The notes: generated from the letters alone by a model not told the origin. A stretch of 64,000 nucleotides of DNA from an uncultured Eubacteriales bacterium (GCA_949289125.1 CASEME010000018.1:222190-286189), one strand, 5' to 3'; shown: positions 45,466 through 55,549, numbered from the stretch's first letter. Translations and numbers: made by a program.

Positions 45466-45963
45466 TTATATTTCCACGGCATCTGTTTGCACTTTCATAG
45501 CCAAAAGATTGGCTTTGATAGTAGCAAGCACATCTATGCATACACGAAGCTGTTCTGCCGATAAGTTTTGCAACATTTCTTTTTCCACTCTGTCTATCTC
45601 GGCAATAATTTGTTGCTGTATAACTATTGCCTTGTCGGTAAGTTCCAACCGTTTGAGCCGTGCATCTTTGTCTACACTATGGCGCACTATCAGTCCGCGC
45701 TGTTCCATAAGGGTAAGCGTCTGCGTCACTGTGCTTCTACGCACATTGAACCTCTTTTCCATATCTTTTTGGAATACTTGCTCTCCCTGATGGTCGTACA
45801 AATATCGCAACACCCACCCTTGCACGCCTGTAATGTAGTTGTTGTTGCGAAACACTTGACTTTCGTTGACTGTGCGCATAACCAAATTGGCTATAAGCCT
45901 GCATTCCAAACCTATATGAACATTATTAGTATTATTGTCAATATCGTGTTGAGTTGTACACAC
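45466..45963 (-). CDS. MarR-family repressor of the ABC exporter operon
   Basis: 165 aa. Winged helix with DMEKRFNVRRSTVTQTLTLM and wing RHSVDKDARLKRLELTDKA. GTG at 45963 has AAAGGAG 11 nt upstream; a TTG at 45999 has no ribosome site. A 9-bp inverted repeat overlaps the promoter, so it very likely represses itself and the downstream exporter genes until a drug or metabolite binds. Confidence 0.88.
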   Translation of the reverse strand: MCTTQHDIDNNTNNVHIGLECRLIANLVMRTVNESQVFRNNNYITGVQGWVLRYLYDHQGEQVFQKDMEKRFNVRRSTVTQTLTLMEQRGLIVRHSVDKDARLKRLELTDKAIVIQQQIIAEIDRVEKEMLQNLSAEQLRVCIDVLATIKANLLAMKVQTDAVEI

Positions 45964-46020
45964 TGTGACTTGTACTCCTTTGTGGTGACATATTTGCAAA
46001 CATTTAGCTTACAACAGCCA

Positions 46021-46042
46021 AATTGTTAGGGTACTAACAATT
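46021..46042. promoter_or_regulatory. MarR operator
   Basis: A perfect inverted repeat AATTGTTAG-N4-CTAACAATT spans the -10 edge and the predicted start site of the marR-ABC operon. Confidence 0.8.
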
Positions 46043-46067
46043 ATACGCACATATAAATATTTGTCAA
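46040..46067 (-). promoter_or_regulatory. Promoter of the marR-ABC operon
   Basis: Minus strand TTGACA (46067-46062), 16 nt, TATAAT (46045-46040). The operator overlaps the -10 and start. Confidence 0.85.
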
Positions 46068-46252
46068 CGCTTTTTGGGTTACAAAATAAGTATTTTTTGC
46101 AATACTTTTATCTCAATTTTTGGTGTCATTTTTGCTGACATATCGGTTATTGTTGGAATACACAACTAACTAATGAACACAAATATACAATATAACCGCA
46201 AATGCTTAAAACAAACTATTGTACACACACTTTCAACATAGTTTTGCAAACA

Positions 46253-46303
46253 AAAAAAACGGCACGAACACCGATTTGTTGAATGTCGATGCGTACCGCT
46301 TTT
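46253..46303 (-). terminator. Terminator after dnaE
   Basis: A long imperfect stem built from ACGGCACGAACACCGATT and GTCGATGCGTACCGC, with eight T on the minus strand. The rest of the gap 46068-46252 shows no gene. Confidence 0.75.
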
Positions 46304-46321
46304 GTTACTTTATTTGATATG

Positions 46322-49300
46322 TTATTTGTCTTTGGTATAAAACACAACGTTGTTGTCGCCCAATAGCTGTTGCAGCTCTATCATAATACCGTTGCACTGC
46401 CTTACTTTGGTATCCAACTTGTATTTTTTGCCTTCCATGCGCAACATCACGTCCATATCTCCGCGATATTGTTCCAACACAGACAACATACGGTTGTACA
46501 CGTCTTCCTGTCGGTGTTCCATCAGCAAACACAACGTTGTACGTTCTTCTTTGTCCTTATTGTTAGCACTAAAGGCTGGCTTTTGCTCCGATTTGGGATT
46601 GATAAGCTCGCGTATGTTTATTTTGTAACCATCGCGCGATTCGGATATCGTACCTTTGATTACCAAAAACGCGTCTTCTACAAACAACGTTTTGTACTTG
46701 TCGTACATCGGGCTGTACAGTGCTACTTCTATACTGTCAAACACGTCTTCCAATACGCCAAAGCCCATCATAGCGTTGTCTTTGCCTTTGACTACTCTTA
46801 CATCATGCAATATACCGCCTGTCACCACTTTTCGTTTGACAAGGTTAGCCTCTACATTGCTGACATCGCTGTTTTCTGCATATTCGTCGTCATCAGTCTG
46901 CTTGTGCGGAAGTTGCTCTGTAGAAAAGTCAAAGTGAAACGCCGCTTTGTATTTGTCGTAGTCGTCAAGGGGTGAGCCACTGAGATACATTCCCAACGCT
47001 TCCTTTTCGTAGCTGTATTTTACTTCGGGCGCAAACTCTTTGACCATAGTGCGCGAGCTATTGTCCTCAGCTTTCAGTTCGGGTGCCATATCAAAAATGG
47101 ATATCTGACCGCTTGCATGCTTTTTGACGCTCTCCTGCACTTGTGCAAGCTCGTCCTGATAGTATTGCAACATATCTGCTCTCGTGCGCTCAAAGCAGTC
47201 AAATGCACCGCTTTTGATAAGGTTTTCTATCATACGTTTGTTGATAAACTCGCCTGCACGCTCAAACAAATCTTTCATAGAAGAAAACTCGCCTGCACGC
47301 TCGCGCTCAGCAACAATTTGTGCAACTACAGACACACCTATATTTTTGATACCGCCAAGTCCAAAGCGCAATGCGCCGTGGTCTACAGTAAAGTCTGCTG
47401 CCGACTTGTTGATATCAGGTGGCAAAATAGGTATATTTTTGCTCTTTGCATAGTTGAGATACTTTTTGATATCCTTGATATTGTCTATGCGGTTGTTGAG
47501 CATTGCGCACAACAATTCTACAGGATAGTAGCGTTTGAGATATGCTGTCTGATAGCACACATAGGCATAACACGCCGCGTGCGACTTGTTGAACGCATAT
47601 TGCGAAAAGTCTATCAACTCGTCGTATATTTCTTTGGCAGTAGCTTCGGGTATGCCGTTGGCTATACAGCCTTTTACCGCTTCGCCGTTTGTGGCTGTAC
47701 CGCCGTATATGAACAGTTGTCCGAGCTCTTTCATCATCTCAAACTTCTTTTTGCTCATTGCATAGCGCACATTGTCTGCCAGAGCGGTAGAAAAACCTGC
47801 CAACGCCTTAACTATCTGCATTACCTGTTCCTGATAGACTATACAGCCGTTGGTAATAGACAATATAGGCTCCATCATAGGGTGGGTATATTTTATCGAT
47901 TGTTTATTAAACTTTCCCTCTATATAGTTGCCAATAAACTGCATAGGACCGGGACGATATAGCGATATACCTGCAATGATATCTTCCAAGCCGTCGGGTT
48001 GCATACGCTTCATAAGATCGGACATACCGCCGCTTTCCAGTTGGAATATGCACATTGTGTCGCCCGAACTGATTGTTTTAAACACTTCGGGATCGTTGTA
48101 ACTATCTTCGGTAAATACAATACGCTTGCCCGTCTGCTGTTCCACATAGTCAAGCGCCTTTTTGATGTCGGTCAAGGTGCGCAGTCCCAAAAAGTCCATC
48201 TTCAGCAAGCCTGCCTCTTCCACCTCAATCATATTGTATTGAGTAGTGACAATACCGCCGTTGCGCAACGCACCGCCGTTGGTCTGCAGTGGTACGTGAT
48301 TACTTATCTTATCTCTACAGATAACTACACCTGCCGCGTGCATACCTGTTTGTCTTGGCGCACCCTCGAGTCGCATAGCCACATCCAATACTTTATGTGT
48401 TTCTGGAGCGTTGTATGCGTCTATCAACTCTTGCGATACAAAGGTATCTTCTACCTTTTTGTAAGGTACTTTGCCCAACAAATGTTTCAAAGTATACTTG
48501 AACATATCGGGCACCATTTTGGTAAGGCGGTTGGCTTCGGATATAGGCACACGCAACACACGTGCAACGTCACGAATAGCGTTTTTGGTAGCCATAGTGC
48601 CAAAGGTAACTATCTGCGACACATTGCCGTTGCCGTACTTTTTGTGCACATACTCTATTACTTCGCCACGTCTGTCCATACAAAAGTCAACGTCAAAGTC
48701 AGGCATGGTCTTGCGTTCGGGGTTCAAAAACCGCTCAAACATCAAATTGTATCTAAATGGCTCTACTTCGGTAATACCTATACAGTACGCTATTACACTA
48801 CCTGCGCCGCTACCTCTGCCCGGACCTACGGGTATGCCGTGTGTTTTTGCATAGTTGATAAAGTCCCAAACAATAAGGTAATAATCTACAAAGCCCATAG
48901 AGGTAATTACCTTGTATTCGTACTCTACTCTGTCACATATCTCCTGAGTGTATTGAGGATATCTGCGCACAAGTCCTTCTTCTACCAATTTGCGGAAAAA
49001 CTGTTCGGGTGTACTGCCGTCCGGCGTTGTGTACAAAGGCAACAACTCTTCTTTCTTCAGCTCGACATTGCACTTCTCGGCAATTTTCAAAGTGTTTTCC
49101 ACCGCCTCGGGAAGCTCGGGGAAAAGCTGTTCCATCTCTTCACGAGTCTTGAGATAGAAGGAAGTGCCATCAAAACGCATACGTTGCGGATCGTCAAAAA
49201 ACTTGCCCGTCTGCACGCACAACATAATGTCTTGCACTTCGGCATCTTCTTCGTTGAGATAATGCACGTCGTTGGTGACCACAAGAGGAATATCCAACTC

Positions 49301-49879
49301 GCGCGCAAGCTCGATAAGTTGGGGCATAACAAGGCGCTCTTCGTATATAGCGTGGTCTTGCAACTCTATATAGTAATCTTCACCAAACAGCTCTTTGTAC
49401 TGCATAGCCAATTCGCGCGCCATATCCTTACGGTCGGACAATAACAAACGTGGCAACTGACCTGCTATGCACGCAGACAAACAAATAAGCCCTTCGGCAT
49501 GGTCTTTGAGCAAATTGAAGTCTATACGGGGCTTGTAGTAATATCCTTCCACAAAGGCTTTGGAATTGAGTTGTACAAGGTTGCGATATCCAACGTTGTT
49601 TTTTGCAAGCAGTATCAAGTGATAATACTCTTTGTTGTTCCAACCTGTGGCGTTCATATCGTCGCAAAGATAAAACTCGCAACCAATTATTGGTTTGATA
49701 CCCTTTTCCTTTGCCAACTTGTTAAATTTCCACGCACAATACATATTGCCGTGGTCGGTAACAGCCACGGCAGGCATATTGAGCTCTTTGCATTTGTCGA
49801 GCAAAGCGTCCAATCGCGTTGCCCCGTCCAAGAGACTATATTCTGTATGTAAATGCAAATGCACAAAAGGTTGTGACAT
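46322..49879 (-). CDS. dnaE: DNA polymerase III alpha subunit
   Basis: 1185 aa. An N-terminal PHP domain (HLHLHTEYSLLDGA, 1-270) precedes the polymerase core with GPGRGSGAGS (352-361) and the catalytic PDFDVD (393-398), then helix-hairpin-helix (about 860-900) and an OB-fold near 1010-1090. Length and order fit DnaE. In Bacillota, DnaE works with PolC, which is not in this window. GAGGAG sits before the ATG, 4 nt after whiA. It ends the murB-PHP-whiA-dnaE block. Confidence 0.97.
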   Translation of the reverse strand: MSQPFVHLHLHTEYSLLDGATRLDALLDKCKELNMPAVAVTDHGNMYCAWKFNKLAKEKGIKPIIGCEFYLCDDMNATGWNNKEYYHLILLAKNNVGYRNLVQLNSKAFVEGYYYKPRIDFNLLKDHAEGLICLSACIAGQLPRLLLSDRKDMARELAMQYKELFGEDYYIELQDHAIYEERLVMPQLIELARELDIPLVVTNDVHYLNEEDAEVQDIMLCVQTGKFFDDPQRMRFDGTSFYLKTREEMEQLFPELPEAVENTLKIAEKCNVELKKEELLPLYTTPDGSTPEQFFRKLVEEGLVRRYPQYTQEICDRVEYEYKVITSMGFVDYYLIVWDFINYAKTHGIPVGPGRGSGAGSVIAYCIGITEVEPFRYNLMFERFLNPERKTMPDFDVDFCMDRRGEVIEYVHKKYGNGNVSQIVTFGTMATKNAIRDVARVLRVPISEANRLTKMVPDMFKYTLKHLLGKVPYKKVEDTFVSQELIDAYNAPETHKVLDVAMRLEGAPRQTGMHAAGVVICRDKISNHVPLQTNGGALRNGGIVTTQYNMIEVEEAGLLKMDFLGLRTLTDIKKALDYVEQQTGKRIVFTEDSYNDPEVFKTISSGDTMCIFQLESGGMSDLMKRMQPDGLEDIIAGISLYRPGPMQFIGNYIEGKFNKQSIKYTHPMMEPILSITNGCIVYQEQVMQIVKALAGFSTALADNVRYAMSKKKFEMMKELGQLFIYGGTATNGEAVKGCIANGIPEATAKEIYDELIDFSQYAFNKSHAACYAYVCYQTAYLKRYYPVELLCAMLNNRIDNIKDIKKYLNYAKSKNIPILPPDINKSAADFTVDHGALRFGLGGIKNIGVSVVAQIVAERERAGEFSSMKDLFERAGEFINKRMIENLIKSGAFDCFERTRADMLQYYQDELAQVQESVKKHASGQISIFDMAPELKAEDNSSRTMVKEFAPEVKYSYEKEALGMYLSGSPLDDYDKYKAAFHFDFSTEQLPHKQTDDDEYAENSDVSNVEANLVKRKVVTGGILHDVRVVKGKDNAMMGFGVLEDVFDSIEVALYSPMYDKYKTLFVEDAFLVIKGTISESRDGYKINIRELINPKSEQKPAFSANNKDKEERTTLCLLMEHRQEDVYNRMLSVLEQYRGDMDVMLRMEGKKYKLDTKVRQCNGIMIELQQLLGDNNVVFYTKDK

Positions 49880-49883
49880 ATAC

Positions 49884-50855
49884 TCAATTCTCCTCGTTAG
49901 TGTGTAGCTCTTTGCTCAACTCCACAAGTTTGTCCAAACGATGCCTTACACCGCTTTTGGACAGACCGCTCAAAGTTGCAAGCTCCTGAAGGCTTGCTTC
50001 GGGGTTGGCACTGCGTAGCTCCGCTATCTTTTGCAGTTGTGGCGGCAGTAATGCCAACTTACCGCTCTGTTGCAACATATCTATTGCCTGCTTTTGTTTT
50101 TGACTTGTTTCCACCACTTTATCTATATTTGCAGCAATACAGTTGGACTGTCTGTTGACGTTGTTGCGTATGCTACGCTCGATAATAATGTTTTCCAACT
50201 GCAGTTTGGCTTGATATGCGTTGACATATACCAACAAGTCTGCAATAGCCGAGCTATCTTTGAGGTACAGCACAACGTTGTTTTTGCGTTTTGTCTTTTT
50301 GAAAGCAAAGCCCTGCTGAGACAAAATATCGGCAACTACGTCGGCAAACTCGTCATCGGTCAACACTATCTCGAGATGATATCTCAAAGTAGAACAACTT
50401 TCTTTAAGGTCGTCCGAAACTGTGGGCACAGTTATACTGCCCGATGCCAACAACAATGCCTGCAACATACTTTTGCAACAACAAGGTTTATCAAAAAACT
50501 TTTTGTCTGTGGCATTGGATATTTGTAGCAATCCGTCTTTATCTTTGTAAGTAAAGCCAAAATATGAGCACAAATAACTATCAAAAACTTCCGAATAAAT
50601 AATAGTACCGCGCAAAGCGTTGGTATTTTCGCTCTGTATCAAACTGCCAGTGCCAAACTTGTGTTTGACAAGGCGTTGCAACAAGTGTAGCAACTGATTG
50701 TTTTCGGTGACAATGCACAAAGCAAGTTCTCTGTTTTTTATAGAAAAACTGCCCAAAGCCTTGAAAACAGCATACAAAAAAGCGTCAGTACAGCAATCGT
50801 TGAGATTGTGCACTGTTTTCATTATTTCCTCTTTGGTCAGTTGTGAAAAAGTCAT
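49884..50855 (-). CDS. whiA: WhiA DNA-binding protein
   Basis: 323 aa. A LAGLIDADG-like N-terminal domain (starting MTFSQLTKEEIMKT) precedes a C-terminal helix-turn-helix (ASLQELATLSGLSKSGVRHRL). WhiA controls sporulation in actinobacteria and influences cell division and chromosome segregation in Bacillus. The ATG at 50855 has GAGGA upstream; codons before it belong to the intergenic leader. Neighbours rapZ and yvcK, usual between PHP and whiA in Clostridia, are absent. Confidence 0.93.
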   Translation of the reverse strand: MTFSQLTKEEIMKTVHNLNDCCTDAFLYAVFKALGSFSIKNRELALCIVTENNQLLHLLQRLVKHKFGTGSLIQSENTNALRGTIIYSEVFDSYLCSYFGFTYKDKDGLLQISNATDKKFFDKPCCCKSMLQALLLASGSITVPTVSDDLKESCSTLRYHLEIVLTDDEFADVVADILSQQGFAFKKTKRKNNVVLYLKDSSAIADLLVYVNAYQAKLQLENIIIERSIRNNVNRQSNCIAANIDKVVETSQKQKQAIDMLQQSGKLALLPPQLQKIAELRSANPEASLQELATLSGLSKSGVRHRLDKLVELSKELHTNEEN

Positions 50856-50865
50856 CAGATATTCC

Positions 50866-51615
50866 TCAGTGTTTGATGTACAACGTAGGTAGCTTGTCCC
50901 AATTTGCAATGCGTGACTTGTCCAACTTCAGACGTTCCACCACAGTCATAGGCACGGAGACCTCACCTATACGCGCTGGGCTGTGCGCATCGCTGTTGAC
51001 AATAAAGGTAACACCCATATCGTACAATTCCATTATCTCGTCGTCCGTCATATTGACGCGTTTGCCGTTGAGCTCTATATACACATTGTAGTCTATTGCC
51101 GCCTTGCCCACTTCTTTGACAAAGGTAGGTATACCGTAATTGAGGTGTGACAAAATATTGATTTTGCCCGAAGACACGGCCTTGACTATTGTATGAGTAT
51201 ATTTTCTGCGCTGTGCGTCAGTATATTGCTTTCTACGATTGGCAAACAACGCAGGGATATTGTATCGGAAAGCATCGGCAAAATTTTTGGGCAATGCTGC
51301 TTTGTGATAACCTGCCACAATGTAGTCAAACATATCACGTTGCTGTTCGGTAAGGTCTATATCACCGTCACTGCTGTATATGTTTGCTTCTATAGACAAC
51401 AGACATTGCACCTTAAACTGCGACTTATATTCTTCCATCAGTTTGCGCATACGTGCAATATCTCTAAAGTGCATACCGCGTACAGCGTGGCGCAAACCGT
51501 GGTCGCTGATGCCCACTTGCTTCAACCCTATTTTGTCGGCTTGGCGCAAAGTATCTATCAGCAAACCTTTGCCGTCACTGTTACGTGTATGTGTATGGTA
51601 ATCTCCCAATATCAT
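50866..51615 (-). CDS. PHP-family phosphoesterase
   Basis: 249 aa. Metal-binding motifs of the PHP fold: DYHTHTRNSDGKG, SDHG, EANIY, HLNYG and NSDAHSP. The metal cluster would hydrolyse phosphoesters; histidinol-phosphatase or nucleotidase roles are possible. ATG at 51615 has GGGAGAATA upstream and lies inside the 3' end of murB (35-nt overlap). It is a standard member of the murB-whiA gene neighbourhood. True substrate unknown. Confidence 0.88.
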   Translation of the reverse strand: MILGDYHTHTRNSDGKGLLIDTLRQADKIGLKQVGISDHGLRHAVRGMHFRDIARMRKLMEEYKSQFKVQCLLSIEANIYSSDGDIDLTEQQRDMFDYIVAGYHKAALPKNFADAFRYNIPALFANRRKQYTDAQRRKYTHTIVKAVSSGKINILSHLNYGIPTFVKEVGKAAIDYNVYIELNGKRVNMTDDEIMELYDMGVTFIVNSDAHSPARIGEVSVPMTVVERLKLDKSRIANWDKLPTLYIKH

Positions 51616-52570
51616 TGTTATTCTCCCACCGTGTTCCCACCAAACACACTTCTGTGTGGAGGTCGCAACGGAACTTTTGTCTGACCGCATTTTTGATGTG
51701 CGTGAGTAATAAGTATATATCTTGCGACTTGGCTTTGTCAACATTTATGACAAAACCTGCATGTTTTTCTGAAATTTTAGCACCGCCTATCTGACAACCC
51801 TTTAGCCCCGATAGGTCTATAAGCTGAGAAGCGGCAAAGCCTTCTCCGTAAAAAGCACAGCCAAAGGACTTTTGCGCAAGCGGTTGAGTATTGCGTTTGG
51901 TGTCGTACATAGCGCGACACTTATGCATTATGTCGTAATCCACAATTTGCCTTTTGAGCAATACTTGCACAATGGTAAGGCGAGCGTTGTTTTTGAACAT
52001 ACTGCCCCTATACACAAAGTTGCAGTCTTTACCTTCTACCTCGTGCAATATGCCTTTGTCGTCAATATATTGCACTGCAAGCACAATCTGAGCCATGTCA
52101 CCGCCAAAACAGCCGGCGTTCATAACTGCCGCTCCGCCTATTGTAGCAGGAAGACTGTACAAAAACTCTGCTCCGCCGCAGTTATGCTGAGCAAGATAGC
52201 GTGCTACGCTAACGGTGGACGTGCCCGCTTCAACCAATATGCCGTCGGAAGTGCTCTCAATCCCCACCATTTTGCAAGTGGATATCATCACTCCCCAAAA
52301 AAACTGCTCGGAAGCCAAAACGTTGCTTCCTCTGCCCAATACCAAATATGGTACGTCACATTTGTGTACTGTGCTCAAAACAATTTGCAGTTGCTCAATA
52401 TTGCTCGGATATGCCACCAAAGCAATATCTCCACCACACCCTATTGTGGTCATTTTGCAAAAACTTCTGTCGGTGCGGCTCTCTATGCCCTGCCTAATTA
52501 GCGCAACTTCCACTTCATATATTTTACTATGTTTTACAATATTTTTCAAGACAATACCGCCGTTACGCAC
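51581..52570 (-). CDS. murB: UDP-N-acetylenolpyruvoylglucosamine reductase
   Basis: 329 aa. The FAD-binding domain has TTIGCGGDIALVAYP and LGRGSNVLASE; the substrate domain has GCFGGDMAQIV, FVYRGSMFKNN and GCQIGGAKISEKHAGFVIN. It completes UDP-MurNAc in peptidoglycan synthesis. Start uncertain: GTG at 52570 has no clear ribosome site; TTG at 52549 is an alternative. The 3' end overlaps the PHP gene. Confidence 0.93.
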   Translation of the reverse strand: MRNGGIVLKNIVKHSKIYEVEVALIRQGIESRTDRSFCKMTTIGCGGDIALVAYPSNIEQLQIVLSTVHKCDVPYLVLGRGSNVLASEQFFWGVMISTCKMVGIESTSDGILVEAGTSTVSVARYLAQHNCGGAEFLYSLPATIGGAAVMNAGCFGGDMAQIVLAVQYIDDKGILHEVEGKDCNFVYRGSMFKNNARLTIVQVLLKRQIVDYDIMHKCRAMYDTKRNTQPLAQKSFGCAFYGEGFAASQLIDLSGLKGCQIGGAKISEKHAGFVINVDKAKSQDIYLLLTHIKNAVRQKFRCDLHTEVCLVGTRWENNNDIGRLPYTYT

Positions 52571-52611
52571 TATATTTTTTGAGATATTTTTTTCGCTATT
52601 TGCAATACAAA

Positions 52612-53679
52612 TTATTTACCGTTGACAGTATTTAACGCGCTTTGTCTATCCGCTTGTATTGTGCTTGCATCACGAAACACATTGGCAACATAGCTGTTTT
52701 GCAACGCCATCTGCAGAGCACGATACCTTTCGTCTGTATAGATATCATCCAACACAACAGAGAACATACCCGTAGAGTACAAAGTTGCTTGTGCTTTGTC
52801 GTCTATCAAAGTATAGCAAAATGCCTGTGCAAGTTGTATGTACTTGCTGTCTGCACACACTCCCACATACTGTGCAAGGTCGGTATATTGTACAAGCGAA
52901 GCATACACTAACGGAGATATTTTGCCTTGTTTTTCTCTGTTGGACAATCTGTACAAGTCTCTTTGCGTACCCAAAAGCACAACGGACTTGTTGCTCGACA
53001 CAAAAGCCTCATAAGCGTTATACTGTGTTTTGGTAGTATCTACAGCAAGGCTACCCGTTATACCCTGCATAGCAAGTGCGCCAACAGGATTGTTGAAGGC
53101 AACAAAACCGCTATCCAAAGATAGCAATTTGACAGTATTTTTGCCTATGCGCTTGGTAATGTCGAAGGTAAGACATTTGTCCACAAGTTGTTGTGGCTCT
53201 GACAGTTTTACCACATCTTGCCTTGCAAACAACATATAAGCACCACTCATGTAGGGCAATGCCAACAGTTTGCCTTCCACTGTTGCACTTTGAGCAAAGT
53301 TGTCCCACACGTCCGCTCTGTCCCACGGCACAAGTTTGCCCAACAATTCACTGCCCAAACCTACGCCAAAACTTATAATATCAAAGGTATAACCCTTGTT
53401 AAGCATCTCTACAGCTTGTTCGTAGGTGTATGTAGTAATGTTGATATACATTCCCTTATTGGATTTTTCCCACTCTGCGGCACGGCGCAACAGCCAATCT
53501 CGGCGCGAAGTGCTACCGCCCTCAAAACTTTCCACGTGCCACATAGTAAGCACAGCTTTTTGGCTGTCGCTTCCCTCACTTTCACCACTATATTGTAGCA
53601 TTGGCAACACAAATATTGCCACGCAAACCACAAACAAAACTACCGCCGCAAACGGTATCCACTTTGCATACTTTTTCAT
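52612..53679 (-). CDS. Membrane-anchored extracellular solute-binding protein
   Basis: 355 aa. A single N-terminal membrane segment (MKKYAKWIPFAAVVLF, no lipobox) is followed by a domain like family 1 solute-binding proteins: VLTMWHVESFEGG, then WEKSNKGMYINITTYTYEQ, with DIISFGVGLG. Such proteins catch oligosaccharides for ABC importers, but no permease genes are next to it. It could be an orphan binding protein or a sensor partner. ATG 53679 is chosen for the anchor; no strong ribosome site is seen. Confidence 0.75.
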   Translation of the reverse strand: MKKYAKWIPFAAVVLFVVCVAIFVLPMLQYSGESEGSDSQKAVLTMWHVESFEGGSTSRRDWLLRRAAEWEKSNKGMYINITTYTYEQAVEMLNKGYTFDIISFGVGLGSELLGKLVPWDRADVWDNFAQSATVEGKLLALPYMSGAYMLFARQDVVKLSEPQQLVDKCLTFDITKRIGKNTVKLLSLDSGFVAFNNPVGALAMQGITGSLAVDTTKTQYNAYEAFVSSNKSVVLLGTQRDLYRLSNREKQGKISPLVYASLVQYTDLAQYVGVCADSKYIQLAQAFCYTLIDDKAQATLYSTGMFSVVLDDIYTDERYRALQMALQNSYVANVFRDASTIQADRQSALNTVNGK

Positions 53680-53806
53680 ATCACATTGTATGTATGGTTG
53701 TCCCCAATAATGTATAGGCATAGTTGTGGCAAAGGTATAGTAGCGTACGTTGATAACATCTTACTCAATACACAAAATGCGCTTGCAGTTTTTTTCGCTT
53801 TTGCTA

Positions 53807-53835
53807 TTTACAAATAGATTGTATTAAAGTATAAT
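53807..53835 (+). promoter_or_regulatory. Promoter of the MFS gene
   Basis: TTTACA (53807-53812), 17 nt, TATAAT (53830-53835). Confidence 0.75.
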
Positions 53836-53854
53836 AAGGCTACGGAGGATAACT

Positions 53855-55549
53855 ATGAAACTCAATTACAAACGCACCGTTTTGGTAGGATTTGCATTTT
53901 TTGCCATTATGGCTTTTTGGCAAGCATACGACACCATTGTGCCGCTTATGCTTGTTAACAAGTTTGGTATGGACCAAACGTGGTCGGGCGTTATTATGGC
54001 ACTCGACAACATACTTGCAGTATTTTTGTTGCCATTATTTGGTGCCCTTTCCGATAAGACGCACACACGCTTTGGCAAACGTACTCCATACATATTTATC
54101 GGAACAATACTTGCTATAGTAATGTTTATGGGGCTTACCTTTGCAGACAACGCACAGCTCAACAAAATATCTCAGGGCAACAATGAGATGTATTGGGAGC
54201 AAAACTACGTAATAGACAACAGCGAATATGACAGTTTTGGCAACAACAGCGTGCCCAAACAATATACAGTGCGCGATTATGCCGCCAAAGTATTGTTTGG
54301 CAAACAATACGACCAACTGACATCCGAACAACAGCAACAAGCACAGCAATGGTATTTGGAAATAGACCAAAACACTGCTTACGTCTACGACAAAGCCAAC
54401 GACAGCTACACTGTCAACTTTGAAGAGGGCGCAAAGACCACCAACGCATACACCGCGCTTGTAAGCTCGGCACGCAGCGTGTACGCCAATCAGGTAACAC
54501 AAGGACAAGTAGGAATATTGGTAATATTCATTATACTACTGCTTGCTACACTAATATCTATGGCTGTTTTCCGTTCGCCCGCAGTTGCGCTCATGCCAGA
54601 CGTCACCATCAAACCGCTACGCAGCAAAGCCAACGCTATAATCAACCTGATGGGTACGGCAGGCGGTATGCTGGTGCTTGTACTCGGTATGTTGTTTGGT
54701 ACAGGTAGCGTCAAAAATCAGATAATGAGCTATACCGGTTATGTTGCCGCTGTATGCGGACTTATGCTTGCCGCACTTATTGTATTTGTATTCACAGTAA
54801 AAGAACGCAAGTGGAACGGTGAGATGCTGATACACCAACAACAACTGGATACCGAGCAACAAGTGGACGAAACGCAACCTACAGAGGAAGAAGCCGACAA
54901 AACTTCGGTCGAGCTTGCCGCAAGCAAAGAAAAACTTCCGAGAGAAAAACTTTCTTCACTGATACTTATACTTGCGTCTGTGGCTTTGTGGTTTATCGGT
55001 TACAACGCTATTACAAGTAAATACAGTTTGTACGCAGTCAACGTGCTCAACAAGGACTTCAACGCAACAATGCTAATTGCACAAGGTGCGGCAATAATAG
55101 CTTACATACCTGTAGGTATGCTTGCAAGCAAACTTGGCAGAAAGAAGACCATTCTTATCGGTATAGGACTGCTTACAGTAGCATTTGCCTCCGCATACTT
55201 TGTCAACAGTCACACACCAGACGCCATTATGTGGATACTGTTTGCATTGGCAGGTATAGCTTGGGCAACAATCAACGTCAACAGCTTCCCCATGGTAGTA
55301 GAACTATCTCAGGGCGGTAGCATAGGCAAATACACAGGTTACTACTACACCGCAAGTATGGCTGCACAAATTGCAACACCTATATTGTCGGGCGCATTGA
55401 TGGACGCACTTGGTATGTCTGTACTGTTCCCCTACGGAGCAATATTTGTTGCGCTCAGCTTTGTAACAATGTTCTTTGTAAAATACGGTGACAGCAAACC
55501 TACTGCACCCAAAGACAAGATGGAAATGTTAGGCGGAGCAGACGACTAA
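53855..55549 (+). CDS. MFS/GPH-type sugar transporter with extracytoplasmic insert
   Basis: 564 aa. Twelve membrane segments; loop 2-3 motif GALSDKTHTRFGKRTPYI is typical of glycoside-pentoside-hexuronide cation symporters and SLC45-like carriers. Unusual is a polar insert of about 110 residues (about 95-210, Gln/Asn/Tyr-rich) facing outside between TM3 and TM4. The central cytoplasmic loop is acidic (ETQPTEEEADK). GGAGG precedes the ATG. It is divergent from the binding-protein gene; a joint role in sugar uptake is possible but unproven. Confidence 0.88.
   Translation: MKLNYKRTVLVGFAFFAIMAFWQAYDTIVPLMLVNKFGMDQTWSGVIMALDNILAVFLLPLFGALSDKTHTRFGKRTPYIFIGTILAIVMFMGLTFADNAQLNKISQGNNEMYWEQNYVIDNSEYDSFGNNSVPKQYTVRDYAAKVLFGKQYDQLTSEQQQQAQQWYLEIDQNTAYVYDKANDSYTVNFEEGAKTTNAYTALVSSARSVYANQVTQGQVGILVIFIILLLATLISMAVFRSPAVALMPDVTIKPLRSKANAIINLMGTAGGMLVLVLGMLFGTGSVKNQIMSYTGYVAAVCGLMLAALIVFVFTVKERKWNGEMLIHQQQLDTEQQVDETQPTEEEADKTSVELAASKEKLPREKLSSLILILASVALWFIGYNAITSKYSLYAVNVLNKDFNATMLIAQGAAIIAYIPVGMLASKLGRKKTILIGIGLLTVAFASAYFVNSHTPDAIMWILFALAGIAWATINVNSFPMVVELSQGGSIGKYTGYYYTASMAAQIATPILSGALMDALGMSVLFPYGAIFVALSFVTMFFVKYGDSKPTAPKDKMEMLGGADD

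Noticed and set aside
46068..46252. Intergenic stretch between marR and dnaE as a small RNA gene
   Set aside because: Only short weak inverted repeats; no promoter-terminator pair beyond those assigned.
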